64,000 nucleotides of DNA from Pontibacter mangrovi (GTDB lineage Bacteria > Bacteroidota > Bacteroidia > Cytophagales > Hymenobacteraceae). The notes beneath the pieces are model-generated. The model saw nothing but the letters and a program-made list of their open reading frames with translations, did not search any database and was not told the origin of the DNA. The DNA lies in contig NZ_VFRQ01000007.1 in NCBI RefSeq assembly GCF_006385705.1, forward strand, positions 248,001 through 312,000. Direction: 5' to 3'. Within the stretch, counting starts at the first letter, position 1. Every line of letters starts with the position of its first letter. Positions 34,914-43,560 of this stretch are shown here, in pieces. Position numbers and translations under genes: made by a program.

Positions 34914-35830
34914 AGGGTTCTGTGATCGCTATCTGGCTTGTGAGCTTCTTCAGTGGAGGCATTTCGGTGGTGACGCGTATGAACCAACATACCGAAGAGG
35001 CTGCAGACGCATACGCCCGCAAAGATTATGCAGAAGCTATTGCCTCTTACAGATACCTGCTTAACGACCTGGAAGTAGATGACGACCACCTGCGCCTGAA
35101 CCTGGCCCATGCCTATTACGAGGCTGGCCTGCTACAGCAGGCCACTACGGCCTACCAGTACCTTGCCGACAACCCGGTTGGGCATATACGATCGCTGGCA
35201 CACCTGCAGTTGGGCAACATCAGCACCCATACGCAGAAGTATAAAAGAGCCTTGGCGCTGTACAAACTGGCGCTGAAAGCCGATCCTGCAAACGACCTGG
35301 CGCGCTATAACTATGAACTCCTGAAAAAGTACCTCCAACTGCACCCCAAAGAAGCGCTTGGAGAGGAAGAGGCCGAAAATGGGCAGGAAGACAGCCAGCA
35401 GGCGCCGCCGCCGCCAGACGAACAGGTGGAGCCGCAGCCTAAGCAAAACCCCGATGCGCAGGGAAACCAGGAGGCGGAGACTGAGACACAAGCTGAAGCA
35501 GATAACGGCGAGAGCGGTGCGGCCGGAGAGATGAAACCAAGCGAGCGGGAACAGCAGCAGTCGGGTGGCAGGGAAGCTGGCAGTGAGCAGGGCCTGCAGC
35601 TTGACAGCCCTTTTGACTCTAATGAGAAGGAACTGCGCCAGGAGCCGGAGGCAATATCCGAAGAGGACCAGATGGCCCAGACGAGGCGGGCACGGCTGCG
35701 CCAGGCTAACATGAGCCCTGAAAAGGCAAAGCTGCTGCTCGATGCCATGCGCAACGCTGAGCTGCAGTACATACAGCAGCTGCCCAAAAAACCATCGCAT
35801 ACTCCCAAGCCCAATACCCCTAACTGGTAA
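34910..35830 (+). CDS. batC: BatC-like TPR protein
   Basis: This 306-residue protein has an N-terminal hydrophobic segment and three TPR units (ADAYARKDYAEAIASYRYLL; AYYEAGLLQQATTAYQYLA; KYKRALALYKLALKADPAN). A long acidic and Gln/Pro/Glu-rich low-complexity region runs from about 145 to 250. It ends in a basic/Pro tail. Bat proteins were linked to aerotolerance in Bacteroides and are thought to assemble envelope complexes. It is translationally coupled to batB. Confidence 0.75.
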   Translation: MKGSVIAIWLVSFFSGGISVVTRMNQHTEEAADAYARKDYAEAIASYRYLLNDLEVDDDHLRLNLAHAYYEAGLLQQATTAYQYLADNPVGHIRSLAHLQLGNISTHTQKYKRALALYKLALKADPANDLARYNYELLKKYLQLHPKEALGEEEAENGQEDSQQAPPPPDEQVEPQPKQNPDAQGNQEAETETQAEADNGESGAAGEMKPSEREQQQSGGREAGSEQGLQLDSPFDSNEKELRQEPEAISEEDQMAQTRRARLRQANMSPEKAKLLLDAMRNAELQYIQQLPKKPSHTPKPNTPNW

Positions 35831-36141
35831 CACACAAAAACCCGGCGTTGCCATCACCCTTACTTCACGCGTTTTTGCTTCCCTTGGTAAGGATGCGTGC
35901 AGGCGTCGGAGCCAAAAAGGGAGGCCTAAAATAAGTTAACGCTCAGCTCCTTACCCCCAACCGCCAGAAACAGGCCACTGTTTACCGAAGAAATACGGCT
36001 GTTTGTTGAGCTCAAGCCTCTGTTTGTATAAACTACCCTTTCCGCGCAGGGCTCCCCCGCCAGATTAGGCTGTATTTTAAGTACATTTGCAGCTGACACT
36101 CACCATAACCACACAACCTACTACCAAGTCAAAATAAAGTT
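35831..36141. other. Intergenic spacer with promoter of the HD hydrolase
   Basis: About 310 bp without an ORF. A TACATTTG (36082-36089) gives a plausible -7 box 53 bp before the next ATG. No hairpin clearly ends the bat operon. Confidence 0.5.
36082..36089 (+). promoter_or_regulatory. -7 box for the HD hydrolase gene
   Basis: TACATTTG matches TAnnTTTG and lies 53 bp upstream of the ATG at 36142. The -33 region is AT-rich but without a strong TTG. Confidence 0.45.
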
Positions 36142-36780
36142 ATGAAGAAGCAACTAAAAGACGTTCTGGAGGTACTGCATCTTGCCGAGAGGCTGAAGTA
36201 TGAACTGCGCCACAGCTGGCTATCGAATGGCAGGCGGGAGAGCGTGGCCGAGCATACCTGGCGCATGTCGTTGATGGTCGTATTGCTGGAGCCTTACCTG
36301 GACTATGAGATAGATGTAGCCCGTACTCTTAAAATGGTGATCGTGCACGACCTGGTTGAGGCAGAGGCCGGCGATGTGCCAGCATTTGAAATCAAAACGC
36401 CGGCCCAAAAGGAAGCGAAAAGGGTGCGCGAGCTTCAGGCGGTAGATAACCTGCGAGAGGCACTCGGAAGCGGGCTGGGCTACCACGTACATGAACTCTG
36501 GCATGAGTTTGAGGATAAACTGACCTACGAGGCCCGCGTAGCCAATGCCCTGGACAAGCTGGAAGTGCAGATACAGCACAACGAAGCGAATATCAGCACC
36601 TGGTTGGAGGTGGAGCAGGAAATGGCACTTTTAATGGGGCAGCACACCGAGTTCGACAGCTGCCTGCAGCAGCTAAAAGAGCTGATTGAGGAAGAGGCCA
36701 TACAAAAGATGGAAGCGGCCGGCATCAAGGTTAATGCCGTGAAGCAACGCCTGATTTCAAGCAGTAAGGTAACTGCGTAA
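36142..36780 (+). CDS. HD-domain hydrolase (YfbR-like)
   Basis: This 212-residue protein has the HD metal-binding pattern: H33 in SVAEHTWRMSLMVVLLEP, the HD pair in MVIVHDLVEAEAGD near residues 69-80, and an Asp in ANALDKLEVQIQHN near 138. These match the YfbR/5'-deoxynucleotidase group that removes phosphate from deoxynucleoside monophosphates. The substrate here is inferred from family membership only. No membrane segment. It is a single gene with its own promoter. Confidence 0.85.
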   Translation: MKKQLKDVLEVLHLAERLKYELRHSWLSNGRRESVAEHTWRMSLMVVLLEPYLDYEIDVARTLKMVIVHDLVEAEAGDVPAFEIKTPAQKEAKRVRELQAVDNLREALGSGLGYHVHELWHEFEDKLTYEARVANALDKLEVQIQHNEANISTWLEVEQEMALLMGQHTEFDSCLQQLKELIEEEAIQKMEAAGIKVNAVKQRLISSSKVTA

Positions 36781-36840
36781 ACCGGCACCTCCCAGCCTGT
36801 TCATACGTGCTTTTTACGAGCTTCATTCACGCAAAAGCTG

Positions 36841-36848
36841 TACCTTTG
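36841..36848 (+). promoter_or_regulatory. -7 box for the DUF983 gene
   Basis: TACCTTTG, a good TAnnTTTG match, lies 26 bp before the ATG at 36874. Confidence 0.55.
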
Positions 36849-36873
36849 CAGGGTAACCTACAAACATAAAATC

Positions 36874-37266
36874 ATGTTTAGCAAAGGATCAAAACTGTAC
36901 AGCATTTTAAACTATAAGTGCCCCCGTTGCCACCAGGGAGATCTGTTTTCGCATAAAGGCTGGAGCTATACCAAGTTTAGCCAGATGCCTGAAAGGTGCC
37001 CTTGCTGCCACCAGAGCTACGAGCCGGAGCCCGGTTTTTACTATGGCGCCATGTATGTGAGCTACGGCATTACCACGGCCATCCTGGTTGCGGTACTTGT
37101 CGCGCTTAACGTTTTTCTGGAAGAGGTAACTATGGCTTGGTTTCTGGGGGCTCTGAGCGCCACGCTCTTATTGTTCTACCCTTTCATCTTCAGGATGTCG
37201 AGGGCGGTATGGATCAACTTCTTCGTACACTATAACAAACAGGTCGCGGAGAAAACCGAGTGCTGA
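36874..37266 (+). CDS. DUF983 membrane protein
   Basis: This 130-residue protein has two CxxC zinc-ribbon motifs (KCPRCHQGDLF near 13 and RCPCCHQSYEP near 43) and then two membrane helices (GITTAILVAVLVALNVFL and WFLGALSATLLLFYPFIF). This is the DUF983 signature, with FYYGAMYVSYG as the connecting loop. Function is not established. It is followed by a terminator. Confidence 0.85.
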   Translation: MFSKGSKLYSILNYKCPRCHQGDLFSHKGWSYTKFSQMPERCPCCHQSYEPEPGFYYGAMYVSYGITTAILVAVLVALNVFLEEVTMAWFLGALSATLLLFYPFIFRMSRAVWINFFVHYNKQVAEKTEC

Positions 37267-37288
37267 GCTAACTTGCTCATACTTCACA

Positions 37289-37321
37289 AATCCCCTGGCC
37301 GCTAAAGCCTGGGGATTTTTT
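37289..37321 (+). terminator. Terminator after the DUF983 gene
   Basis: The arms AATCCCCTGGC (37289-37299) and GCCTGGGGATT (37307-37317) pair with one mismatch, followed by a T-run. It also lies at the 3' end of the convergent VOC gene. Confidence 0.7.
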
Positions 37322-37709
37322 ATAGCTCGATATCGGGCATATAGGCCACCTCCAGCACAAAGCCGTTCGGGTCCCGGAAATCAACGGTATAGTACTGCTC
37401 GGTGTAGTGCGGCATCGCCTGAGGCCCGCGAATAATGTCAGCGCGAATCCCGCGGAGCCACTCCCCCACTTTGTCCACCACCGCGCGGCTGGGCGCATGG
37501 AAACAAATGTGGCGCACCCCTACGGTATCGTGCCGTTGCACGGGCATCTCCTTAAAGTATAGTTCGTGTATGCCGCAGCTAAACGATGTGCTGGTAAGCG
37601 CGTACCAGCCGATCAGGGGGAACAGTGCACCGTAGAAAGCCAGTGACTCCTCCAGGTCTTTCACCCAGAACTCCAGGTGGCTGATGCCCACCCCGTATTT
37701 ATACTTCAT
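37320..37709 (-). CDS. VOC-family (glyoxalase-like) protein
   Basis: This 129-residue protein has the vicinal-oxygen-chelate fold pattern: GISHLEFWVKDLEESLAFYGALFPLIGW at the start, VGVRHICFHAPSRAVVDKVGEWLR in the second half and VDFRDPNGFVLEVAYMP at the end, with His and Glu metal ligands in these segments. Substrate is unknown; the family covers dioxygenases, glyoxalase I and fosfomycin resistance proteins. It converges on the DUF983 gene. Confidence 0.85.
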   Translation of the reverse strand: MKYKYGVGISHLEFWVKDLEESLAFYGALFPLIGWYALTSTSFSCGIHELYFKEMPVQRHDTVGVRHICFHAPSRAVVDKVGEWLRGIRADIIRGPQAMPHYTEQYYTVDFRDPNGFVLEVAYMPDIEL

Positions 37710-37846
37710 CTTAAACTTGTAAAGATTTATCAGCCTAAAGTATGGATTAATCCGCCTTAACCAAAACGTGGCAGCTCAAGCTTTAGGCAAGTATGGGCCG
37801 GTGCTCATTACAAAATATTCTCCTGATTTAGACTTATACTTGCTTT

Positions 37847-38284
37847 ATGCAAAAAGACGAACATTACCAGCGGCTGGAGCGGCTCTACCACAAAGCCAAG
37901 GTGCAGGAGCTATTTAACGGCAGCACCATACAGGTGGGCCACAGCCGCGCCGAGATTACGTTACCGGTTCAAGAGAAGTACTTCCATGGGGCCAACGCCA
38001 TACACGGTGCCGTATACTTTAAGCTACTGGACGATGCCTCCTACTTTGCCGTAGCCTCTGTCGTGCGCGATGTGTTTATGGTAACTACCTCGTTTCAGCT
38101 AAACCTGGTGCGCCCCGTAACCGGAGGCCAGTTGAAAGCGGTGGGTACTCTTCGCTCCCAAAGCAAAAGCCTGTTTATAGCGGAAGCTACCCTCTACAAC
38201 GAGCGCGGCAAAGAAGTAGCTTTCGGTACCGGCCAGTTTATGCGCACCGCCCAACCGCTAGAGAGTTTGGAGGGATACAGTTGA
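37847..38284 (+). CDS. PaaI-type hotdog thioesterase
   Basis: This 145-residue hotdog-fold protein has the active-site helix motif HGAVYFKLLDDASYFAVAS (family pattern HGG.....D....A) near residues 50-68 and the beta strands SFQLNLVRPVTGGQLKAVGTL. PaaI-like proteins hydrolyse acyl-CoA thioesters; the substrate is not evident. Convergent with the S9 peptidase gene beyond a shared terminator. Confidence 0.85.
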   Translation: MQKDEHYQRLERLYHKAKVQELFNGSTIQVGHSRAEITLPVQEKYFHGANAIHGAVYFKLLDDASYFAVASVVRDVFMVTTSFQLNLVRPVTGGQLKAVGTLRSQSKSLFIAEATLYNERGKEVAFGTGQFMRTAQPLESLEGYS

Positions 38285-38351
38285 GTTGGGGAGTTTGGGA
38301 GTTGTAGAGACGCAATACCTTGCGTCTTTATACTTTATACTTCAGATAGTA

Positions 38352-38393
38352 AAAAAAGAAAACGGGAGCAAGTCTACACCTGCTCCCGTTTCT
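38352..38393 (+). terminator. Bidirectional terminator
   Basis: The arms AACGGGAGCA (38361-38370) and TGCTCCCGTT (38381-38390) are perfect, with an A-run before and a T-rich stretch after. It serves the thioesterase gene and the convergent S9 peptidase. Confidence 0.75.
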
Positions 38394-38412
38394 GCTTTAT
38401 CGAAAGTATAAG

Positions 38413-41286
38413 CTATTCCTGCAACTCTCCGGCTACTTCCGGCTCGGTTACCAGTTCCAGGCCGTAGTCTTTGCCTTTCACCACCGATGGCACACCCTGC
38501 TCCATCCATTTCGGTGCCGGGGCTCCTTTTAGAAAGTGGTCGAAATACTGCGACATGCGCACCGACAGGTCCTTGCGGTTCTTGCGCTGCATCAGGTTAT
38601 GGTCTTCGCCGTTGTACACCAGCATCCAAACTGGCTTTTGCAGGCGGCGCAGGGCCATAAAGTACTCAATACCCTGGTACCACGGCACGGCACCGTCCTG
38701 GTCGTTGTGCATGATCAGGAGCGGCGTTTGCACGCGGTCGGCAAAGAAAAGCGGCGAGTTCTCGATAAACTGCATCGGCTTCTCCCACAGCGTGCCGCCA
38801 ATGCGGCTCTGCGTGCGCTCATATTGGAATTGGCGGCTCAGGCCGGTGCCCCATCGGATGCCGCCGTAAGCGCTCGTCATGTTAGATACCGGTGCGCCGG
38901 CCATGGCGGCCTTAAACAGGTTGGTGCGCGTCACCATGTAGGCAATTTGGTAGCCTCCCCAGCTCTGGCCCTGCAGCGCCATGTTCTTGTCGTCCACAAA
39001 GCCCTGCTGCACCAGCATCTGCACGCCAGGTATAATGCAGTCCATGGCACTCTCGCCCGGGTACCCGTCCTTGTACACGATGTCCGGCACAAACACCAGG
39101 TAATCGTTGCTCACAAACAGCGGAATATTGATGACAGAGGCGCTAGGAGCCGGCACGCGGTGGTTGTGCAGGCCGTCAGAAGAACGCTCGTAGAAGTATA
39201 CCATCATCGGGTACTTCTTGCTCGCATCAAAGTTCTCGGGCTTGTAGAGCAGGCCCTGCAGCGGAATTCCGTCCGTCGATTTCCACTCCACCAGCTCCAC
39301 CGTGCCCCACTTATACGCTGCTGCCTGCGGGTTGGCGTCCGTTAAGCGCTGCACGTTGGCAAAGCTTAAATCAGAAGTATAAAGGTCGTTGTAGTTCCTG
39401 AAATCGCCGCGGCGGAAGGTAACCAGGTTATCATTTTTAGCTTTACTCAACGAAGTATAGGCATGGTCGGAGCCGATCAGTTTTTCCGGCTTTGCCTCTT
39501 TGCCCACGTAGTCTTTATAGTAGCCGTCCGCTTTGGTGCGGATGTTGAAGCCGCTGAGGTAAAGCGCGGCATCGGCAGGTATAAACTTCTGCTCCGGATC
39601 CAGCTTTTCGTAGCGCAGGCGCAGACTGTTCTGGCGGCCATACTTGTCGGTCAGGTTCACGGCGGCCTTTTTGCCCGATGGGTCCAGCTTCCAGATGTCG
39701 TGCTGGTCGTACACCAACAGGTAGCTGTCATCCTCTACCCAGCCGGCAAAGCCGTAGTCGTCGGGCAGCATCGGCATGTCAAATTCCACATCGTAGAATG
39801 GCACGTTGAGCTTTTTGGTAAGATTGACGTTTACGCCGTTTTTAGTGCTCATGGCATGCCAGCTGCTGTCCATCGGCTCGTACCAGTATACATACTTGCC
39901 CATCGGCGAGAGGCGCGGGTTGCCACGGGATTCGGAAAGAAACTGTTTCGTCGTTCCTTTCTTCAGGTCGATCAGGTAAGCGTCCTTGCGGGTGGGTGTG
40001 TCGTACCCGATGGTGATCTTATACTTCTCATCGCTCACGCCAAGCGCCACACTGCCCGTTTTGTAGGCATCCAGGTATACGTCCGGCATCTCCAGCGTCG
40101 CCAACTGCTGCATTTTGCCAGCCTTCACATCGTACATGGCCAGGAAGGAGCGCTTGAGTTCACGGTCGTTCTGCTTGAGCTGCATCGGCTGGATGAGCGG
40201 GTCTTTGTAGGTCCAGATATCGAGGCTTACCTTGTCCTCCTCCAGTTGGGTGGTGTCTTTTTCGTAGCGCACCGGCCGCGGAAACGTGCCGAAGAACAGC
40301 CGCTTGCCATCCTCGGAAAACACCAGGTTCCCGTGCTCGCTCACCATCCAGTCCTGCGGCATGCCTTTGGCCACGGTGTCGGCCAACACTTGTTTCTTGC
40401 GTGTTTTGGTGTTCCAGTAGTTCAGGCCAAAGTAGCGGATGTCGGCCTCTGCGGTATCAGCGGTAGCCACATAAGCCAGTTGGTTGCCGCTTTTATCCGC
40501 GCTGATGCCTTTGTAGGTTACCAGACCGGTGTCGATGGGCATTTCCTTCAAATCCGAGGTGCTGAAAGCGAACACACCGGCGTGGTGCAGCGAGTCCAGC
40601 TCATCCTTCACAAAGTATAGCATGTTGCCCTGCTCCGAGAAGATGTAATCCACCACGCGCGAAAAGCGGTGCTCCTGCCCCGTGTTCAGGTTGCGCAGCA
40701 CCAGTTCCGTGCCTTTGGCGTCTTTGTTTTTCTTAGGAGTAGATTTTTTGGACTCGGCCTTTTGCTCTCCTACTGCAGCTGTGTCCTTTGGGGCCTCTTT
40801 CTTCTCCGGCAGCGGCTTCTCCAGTTGGTAGGCCAGCCAGTCGCTTCCCTCTTTCGGCAGCTTATACGACTGCACACGCGGAACCTTCACCACGCTCATA
40901 TCCGCCAGCTTCACAATGGCCAGCGAATCTTTCGGCAGGTCGTCGCCTTTCTTCTTCTTTAGCTTCAGGGCGCGTACCTTCTGGTGCTCCGGTTTTATCT
41001 GGAAAACGGCAAACTTGCTGTCGTTGCTGAAGCTGGCTTTGGCGCCGCGGCTATACTTGGCCGTAGCATTGCGCACCATGCTGCGGATATACAGCTCGCC
41101 GTCGCCTTCCTGCGGATCGATGTTGTAGAGTACGTACTGGCCGTTGTTCGAAATTCTGTCTCCGCTCAGGCCTTTCCAGCTGTCGTACACTTCATGGGAA
41201 AGCGGTTTCTTGGCTGTTTGCTGCTGCGCCTGCGCCTGAAGAAGGCCGGTGCCGCACAGGGCAGCCACGAGTAAAAGTTTTTTCAT
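38413..41286 (-). CDS. S9-family serine peptidase, secreted
   Basis: I start at the ATG at 41284-41286 (957 residues), which gives a clean signal peptide (MKKLLLVAALCGTGLLQAQAQ); a longer frame upstream has no signal. The first 650 residues form a beta-propeller-like domain with repeated DxxG and WxxxP blocks. The C-terminal alpha/beta hydrolase has the catalytic Ser in GQSWGGYQIAYM, Asp in HNDQDGAVPWYQG and His in NGEDHNLMQRKN. It is a prolyl oligopeptidase or dipeptidyl peptidase relative, acting in the periplasm or at the cell surface. A Lys/Ala-rich stretch near 195-215 is a low-complexity insert. Confidence 0.88.
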   Translation of the reverse strand: MKKLLLVAALCGTGLLQAQAQQQTAKKPLSHEVYDSWKGLSGDRISNNGQYVLYNIDPQEGDGELYIRSMVRNATAKYSRGAKASFSNDSKFAVFQIKPEHQKVRALKLKKKKGDDLPKDSLAIVKLADMSVVKVPRVQSYKLPKEGSDWLAYQLEKPLPEKKEAPKDTAAVGEQKAESKKSTPKKNKDAKGTELVLRNLNTGQEHRFSRVVDYIFSEQGNMLYFVKDELDSLHHAGVFAFSTSDLKEMPIDTGLVTYKGISADKSGNQLAYVATADTAEADIRYFGLNYWNTKTRKKQVLADTVAKGMPQDWMVSEHGNLVFSEDGKRLFFGTFPRPVRYEKDTTQLEEDKVSLDIWTYKDPLIQPMQLKQNDRELKRSFLAMYDVKAGKMQQLATLEMPDVYLDAYKTGSVALGVSDEKYKITIGYDTPTRKDAYLIDLKKGTTKQFLSESRGNPRLSPMGKYVYWYEPMDSSWHAMSTKNGVNVNLTKKLNVPFYDVEFDMPMLPDDYGFAGWVEDDSYLLVYDQHDIWKLDPSGKKAAVNLTDKYGRQNSLRLRYEKLDPEQKFIPADAALYLSGFNIRTKADGYYKDYVGKEAKPEKLIGSDHAYTSLSKAKNDNLVTFRRGDFRNYNDLYTSDLSFANVQRLTDANPQAAAYKWGTVELVEWKSTDGIPLQGLLYKPENFDASKKYPMMVYFYERSSDGLHNHRVPAPSASVINIPLFVSNDYLVFVPDIVYKDGYPGESAMDCIIPGVQMLVQQGFVDDKNMALQGQSWGGYQIAYMVTRTNLFKAAMAGAPVSNMTSAYGGIRWGTGLSRQFQYERTQSRIGGTLWEKPMQFIENSPLFFADRVQTPLLIMHNDQDGAVPWYQGIEYFMALRRLQKPVWMLVYNGEDHNLMQRKNRKDLSVRMSQYFDHFLKGAPAPKWMEQGVPSVVKGKDYGLELVTEPEVAGELQE

Positions 41287-41580
41287 TACGGGTGAAAAAG
41301 ATTGGTTAGAAGGAATTGTATTGCGACTAAAGTTAAGCATAAACCGCCACACTGCAGCCACTGTTGATTTAGACGCCTAGGGCAATGGGAGGTTTAAATA
41401 GACAGAATGGCGGGCAGGTGTTTTTTCCAGTTGGACAGTCGGGCTCAATTATCAGCTGCCCCTCTCCCGAAGCAAGTCCGGGATTATGGACTTGGCGAAG
41501 GAGGGAGTTTTACCTCACCCCCGCCCTGTCCAACCACCCCTAGCCTCTCCGAGGAGGGGAATCATACTTACTGCTCTCAC

Positions 41581-41650
41581 TGTCATCTCGAGCAGCGCGA
41601 GAGATCTATCGAGAACCTTAAAAAGATCTCTCCCAAAGGTCGAGATGACA
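41581..41650. repeat. REP-like nested inverted repeat
   Basis: The outer arms TGTCATCTCGA (41581-41591) and TCGAGATGACA (41640-41650) are perfect, and the inner arms GAGAGATCT (41599-41607) and AGATCTCTC (41624-41632) are also perfect. This double stem of about 70 nt resembles bacterial interspersed palindromes. Confidence 0.75.
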
Positions 41651-41697
41651 GATAAGCCAAAGCTATCGAAAGCTGATCCCAATCTTTCCGTTGAGCG

Positions 41698-41752
41698 CCT
41701 TTGCTACCCTCCGGTGCCCTGCAAGGGCATTGCGACCGGAGGGTAGCAAAGG
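41698..41752. repeat. 18-bp perfect palindrome with inner mini-hairpin
   Basis: The arms CCTTTGCTACCCTCCGGT (41698-41715) and its perfect complement (41735-41752) enclose a 19-nt loop that itself contains GCCCT-GCA-AGGGC. It is a strong cruciform or RNA hairpin without a T-run, so it is unlikely to be a simple terminator. Confidence 0.8.
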
Positions 41753-42099
41753 AAGGGAACACAGCGCGATGCGGGAAGATGAGGCCTCCCGGCCTCGGAG
41801 GGCACCAAAGCCAGAGGTGAAACGATAGGTTCGTAAGGCTGAGGAGCAGCAGCAGCTAGTGAGGATAGCTTGCCTCAAGCTGCAGAAAGCGGCGGCTAAA
41901 TGAGGCACAGAAAGGCAGAAGCTAAAGCGAGGCACAAGCCAACGCCCCGAAATGCTCCGGGATCCTCGACTTGCGCCAGAGAAGAAACAGCAGCGGCATC
42001 ACCTAACATCAACACAACCTACCTAGGCTAACGCTCGTTTGGTTTTGAGCGTAAATCCCTGTAACTTCACAACGAAACCCAATAACTAACATCAAAACT

Positions 42100-43284
42100 A
42101 TGCAAGTCAAAGAAGTATATATTGTTTCAGCGGTACGTACCCCTATTGGTTCTTTCGGCGGCTCCCTGGCCAGCCTTTCGGCCACACAGTTGGGCGCGGC
42201 TGCCATAGAGGGTGCCCTGGAAAAAGCGGGCGTAGATAAAAAAGAAGTGCAGGAAGTGATCATGGGCAATGTACTGTCTGCTAATCTGGGTCAGGCACCT
42301 GCGCGCCAAGCGGCCATTTTTGCCGGTCTGGGCCACGAGGTGGAATGCACGACCATCAACAAAGTATGCGCTTCGGGCTCTAAGGCCATTATGTTTGCCG
42401 CCCAAACCATTATGCTGGGCCACAAGGATGTAATTGTGGCGGGCGGCATGGAAAGTATGAGCAATGTGCCGTACTACCTCGACAAAGCCCGTTTCGGCGC
42501 CAAACTGGGCCACGGCCAGATGACGGACGGCCTGCTAAAAGATGGCCTGTGGGACGTGTACAACGACTTCCACATGGGCAACGCTGCCGAAAACACTGCC
42601 CGTGAGATGAAGATCACGCGCGAGATGCAGGACGAGTACGCCATCAACTCCTATAAAAAAGTAGCGGAGGCCTCTAAAGCTGGCCTTCTGAAAGACGAGA
42701 TTGTGCCGGTGGAAATTCCGCAGCGCGGCAAAGACCCGATCACGGTTTCAGAGGATGAGGAGTTCAGTAAGGTGAATTTTGAGAAGATCCCGGGCCTGCG
42801 CCCTGTTTTTGATAAAGCAGGAACGGTAACGGCCGCCAACGCCTCTACCCTGAACGACGGTGCCGCAGCCCTGGTGCTGATGAGCAAAGAAAAGGCTGAG
42901 GAGCTGGGCGTGAAGCCGATCGCGAAGATACGTGGCTTTGCTGATGCGGAGCAGGACCCGATCTGGTTTACCACTACTCCATCGCTGGCTATCCCTAAGG
43001 CACTGAAAAACGCGGGTGTTTCTCCGGAGGAAGTGGATTTCTACGAGATCAACGAGGCCTTCTCGGTCGTGTCTATTGCCAATAACCAGAAGCTGGGTTT
43101 GGAAGGCGGCAACGTGAACGTGTTCGGCGGCGCTGTTTCGCTGGGTCACCCGCTGGGAGCCTCCGGTGCCCGTATCGTGACTACGCTTTGCAACGTGCTG
43201 GATAAGAAAGGCGGCAAGATCGGCGTATCCGGCATCTGTAACGGCGGCGGCGGCGCCTCTGCCATCGTGATCGAGAAAGTATAA
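42100..43284 (+). CDS. Acetyl-CoA C-acetyltransferase (thiolase)
   Basis: This is a 394-residue thiolase of normal length. The nucleophilic Cys is C90 in INKVCASGSKA. The His is near 350 in GHPLGASGARI and the second Cys near 383 in SGICNGGGGASAIV. The N-terminal IVSAVRTPIGSFGGSL is typical of the family. It condenses two acetyl-CoA to acetoacetyl-CoA or runs the reverse reaction in fatty acid breakdown. A terminator follows. Confidence 0.93.
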   Translation: MQVKEVYIVSAVRTPIGSFGGSLASLSATQLGAAAIEGALEKAGVDKKEVQEVIMGNVLSANLGQAPARQAAIFAGLGHEVECTTINKVCASGSKAIMFAAQTIMLGHKDVIVAGGMESMSNVPYYLDKARFGAKLGHGQMTDGLLKDGLWDVYNDFHMGNAAENTAREMKITREMQDEYAINSYKKVAEASKAGLLKDEIVPVEIPQRGKDPITVSEDEEFSKVNFEKIPGLRPVFDKAGTVTAANASTLNDGAAALVLMSKEKAEELGVKPIAKIRGFADAEQDPIWFTTTPSLAIPKALKNAGVSPEEVDFYEINEAFSVVSIANNQKLGLEGGNVNVFGGAVSLGHPLGASGARIVTTLCNVLDKKGGKIGVSGICNGGGGASAIVIEKV

Positions 43285-43560
43285 CTTGCCCTTGGGCATA
43301 TAATTTGCAGGAAGCCTTACGTTTAGCGCGTAAGGCTTCCTTTTTTAGATCAGGATTTACCGGCTCTTAGAGAACCAGAGTGGATAAAGTATGCTTAGGG
43401 AAGTATAAAGTATAGTCTTTTAGGAAACGACAGCCATATTTGATTACCTCCTTAAAACCTGATAGTGAGCAGGATTGGAATGATTGAAGCATAAATCCTG
43501 TTTTTCCTTACGTATCCCGTAAACCCTGATTCTGACAACGTATACATTCACGTTATTAAT
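43285..43560. other. Spacer between thiolase and repeat-protein genes
   Basis: It begins with the thiolase terminator and then contains clustered AGTATA-type words near 43390-43420. No gene is seen. Confidence 0.5.
43309..43346 (+). terminator. Terminator after thiolase
   Basis: Perfect arms AGGAAGCCTTACG (43309-43321) and CGTAAGGCTTCCT (43329-43341) enclose a 7-nt loop (TTTAGCG, 43322-43328), followed by a T-run. Confidence 0.85.

Larger units (their letters stand above)
41287..42099. other. Repeat-bearing non-coding spacer
   Basis: About 810 bp without a convincing gene. It holds two long palindromes (41581-41650 and 41698-41752). A purine-rich, low-complexity stretch with repeated 'GGCAGAAG/GAGGCAC' words runs to about 42000. 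Frames opening here contain no recognisable domain. Confidence 0.65.

Noticed and set aside
38536-41274. Long open frames on the plus strand opposite the S9 peptidase (up to about 385 codons)
   Set aside because: They are mirror frames of a high-GC coding region, with His/Leu/Val-rich composition and no domain; the minus-strand peptidase is clearly real.
41407-41935. Several short open frames in the palindrome-rich spacer
   Set aside because: They are composed of repeat and low-complexity sequence, overlap the palindromes and match no domain; the region is better read as non-coding repeats.
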